This document shows positions 62,669-64,000 of a DNA stretch of 64,000 nt, piece after piece. Source of the stretch: GWE2-42-39 sp942493345 (GTDB taxonomy: Bacteria; Bacteroidota; Bacteroidia; Bacteroidales; Prolixibacteraceae). Location of the stretch: positions 2,790,001-2,854,000 of the forward strand of contig OW818695.1 in NCBI GenBank assembly GCA_942493345.1, in the 5' to 3' direction. The stretch's first letter is position 1, and the number at the start of each line of letters is the position of its first letter. The position numbers were made by a program, and so were the translations under genes. The notes beneath the pieces are model-generated. The model had not been told where the DNA came from. It made no database searches and saw nothing but the letters and a program-made list of their open reading frames with translations.

Positions 62669-64000
62669 TTAAAATGTAAGTTCCAACGAGAATGTGTATG
62701 TCTTGAAATTTGGATAGTTGAAAATATCCATTGCATAATTGGTCAAGTCACCTCCTGCTGAAACTTCAGGATCCCATCCGGAATACTTCGTAAAAGTTAA
62801 CAGGTTTCTTGTAAGCACACCGGCTTTCAACCCTTTAATAAAGGGAACCCCCGCTTTTGCAAAAACATCTTCACCCAGATTATAATACAATGAAAGTTCC
62901 CGTAACTTCAGGAATGTTCCATCTTCAACGAATCGGCTATTTACATTGTTGGCATTATATAATGTCTGATAGTAGTAAACCGTTTTTTTCTTATAGTCTG
63001 CAACACCGGCCATATCCATATCGCCATGTCTGTTATCACGATACATCCACTGTTTGGTCATATTGTAGATGTCTCCTCCCTGTTTCCAGTGCCATAACAT
63101 ATTAAATGTAAAATTTTTCCATTTGTATGTAGTGGTAAAAGAAAGGTTGAAATCAGGGTTCATGTCTGCAATCTTAACAAAATCAGCGGTTTTATCTTTA
63201 TCCTGATCCAATGCAATTGGTTTTTCAAAAGCTGTGCCTTCTGTCCCAATTGGGATAACATATCCTTCTGAATTTAATACGTAATCACTGATTGTTGCCC
63301 CGGCAGGTAGCTGGGTGCTCATTTGATCAAGAGAACTGACCCAATCATAACCATACATAATACCAAACGTTTCGTTGTCTCTTAAATAGAAAGCAGAAAC
63401 TTCATTGGCTCCTGGTCCAACTTGGAAAGCCGGAGCATCCAGCTCTTTTACTTTTTGTCTAAGCCGATCAAACGTAACATTGAATTTCAGGTTCATGTCT
63501 TTTTTCTTAATTGCCTGAACGCCCAAGGTTGCTTCAATCGATTTACCTTCCAGGGTTGCTGCATTTCTCCATTGTGCGATATACCCTGTAGCGGCAGATA
63601 ACGGAACGGCAACAAAAGCATCTTCTGTTCTATTTTGAGAAGCAACGAACTCAAAACTAAATTTATCCAGAAAGTCGACATTTAAACCAATTTCTTTTTC
63701 AATCGTTTCTGAAGGTTTAAGATCTTTGTTCCCTATCGTGCTTTTATAAACATTGCCGTTATACAAGCCGTAGGTTTCGTATTGGTAACTGAATCCCGGA
63801 CGTTGTCCTGAAGATCCAATAGCAGCCCTAACTTTCAACTCCTGAATTCCTGAAATTTTGAAATCCTCAGTAATCCGATAGGCTCCAGATAGTCTGTAAT
63901 ATGGATTCCATCTGTTATTTTCCCCAAAAAGAGAAGAACCATCATACCTGTATAGCATTGAAACCAAATACCTGTCTTTGATATCCAAATCCAGGATTCC
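62669..64000 (-). CDS. SusC/RagA family TonB-linked outer membrane receptor, N-terminus cut by window edge
   Basis: C-terminal 444 codons of a TonB receptor barrel. The minus-strand frame is open to base 64000, so no start is given; the signal, plug and any STN domain lie outside. Visible family elements: LVSMLYRYDGSSLFGENNRWNP, FKISGIQELKVRAAIGSSGQ, FLKLRELSLYYNLGED, and the C-terminal TYTFSLELTF with terminal Phe. It heads a three-gene operon with SusD and a lipoprotein. Confidence 0.93.
   Translation of the reverse strand, partial: GILDLDIKDRYLVSMLYRYDGSSLFGENNRWNPYYRLSGAYRITEDFKISGIQELKVRAAIGSSGQRPGFSYQYETYGLYNGNVYKSTIGNKDLKPSETIEKEIGLNVDFLDKFSFEFVASQNRTEDAFVAVPLSAATGYIAQWRNAATLEGKSIEATLGVQAIKKKDMNLKFNVTFDRLRQKVKELDAPAFQVGPGANEVSAFYLRDNETFGIMYGYDWVSSLDQMSTQLPAGATISDYVLNSEGYVIPIGTEGTAFEKPIALDQDKDKTADFVKIADMNPDFNLSFTTTYKWKNFTFNMLWHWKQGGDIYNMTKQWMYRDNRHGDMDMAGVADYKKKTVYYYQTLYNANNVNSRFVEDGTFLKLRELSLYYNLGEDVFAKAGVPFIKGLKAGVLTRNLLTFTKYSGWDPEVSAGGDLTNYAMDIFNYPNFKTYTFSLELTF

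Overview
The window is a chromosome segment from a member of the Bacteroidota, probably the order Bacteroidales/Marinilabiliales (the rank below phylum is inference). The phylum call rests on four SusC-like TonB receptors and four SusD-like lipoproteins, an ECF sigma/FecR pair driving one SusCD pair, lipoproteins with Bacteroidota-type lipoboxes, and many TAnnTTTG -7 boxes, the housekeeping promoter motif of this phylum. I see no tRNA, rRNA, CRISPR array or intact transposon.

Layout. 1-12,600 (minus strand): a polysaccharide utilisation locus (PUL) read from high to low coordinates: an (alpha/alpha)6-type glycosidase, SusC, SusD, a second SusC without the usual N-terminal CarboxypepD-reg domain, and a second SusD cut by the window edge. 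Two copies of a roughly 250-bp segment (9491-9760 and 12281-12532) flank the glycosidase gene. Each carries two LacI-type palindromes, and the second ends in the decayed 3' end of a lost glycosidase paralogue. 12,581-21,371 (plus strand): a Tat-signal aldo/keto reductase, then a second PUL: ECF sigma, FecR anti-sigma, STN-domain SusC, SusD and an exported sugar isomerase/epimerase-like protein. 60,209-64,000 (minus strand): a third PUL with SusC (cut by the edge), SusD and a surface lipoprotein.

Between the PULs lies mostly core housekeeping content: a C-terminal processing protease; pnuC plus a nicotinamide riboside kinase (NAD salvage); cysK plus serine acetyltransferase (cysteine synthesis); RNA-modification enzymes (a THUMP methyltransferase, TsaC/Sua5, MnmD); two FKBP prolyl isomerases; a DUF3127 protein with an SSB-like tail; an AlkD-like protein; a flippase; a membrane-anchored MutS-like ATPase; PAP2; Obg; a BI-1 protein; L31 type B; a GlmU-family gene split by a frameshift; Lon; two tandem LytTR response regulators; an AI-2E family permease; an M13 peptidase; a cupin; an operon for a branched-chain-type 2-oxoacid dehydrogenase (E3, E2, fused E1) with a flavodoxin; and a CNNM/CorC protein.

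The clearest accessory insertion is 34,900-37,000, an AT-rich island with a HindIII-family restriction endonuclease followed 2 nt later by its DNA methyltransferase, beside a 42-codon gene remnant. The observations most worth following are the duplicated operator/gene-remnant segment, an orphan promoter-terminator pair at 32,510-32,640 that looks like a small RNA gene, the frameshifted GlmU-family gene, the SSB-like tail on the DUF3127 protein, the flavodoxin with an atypical phosphate loop in the 2-oxoacid dehydrogenase operon, and a tiny CxxH/CxxC open frame interrupted by TAG just upstream of the E3 gene.
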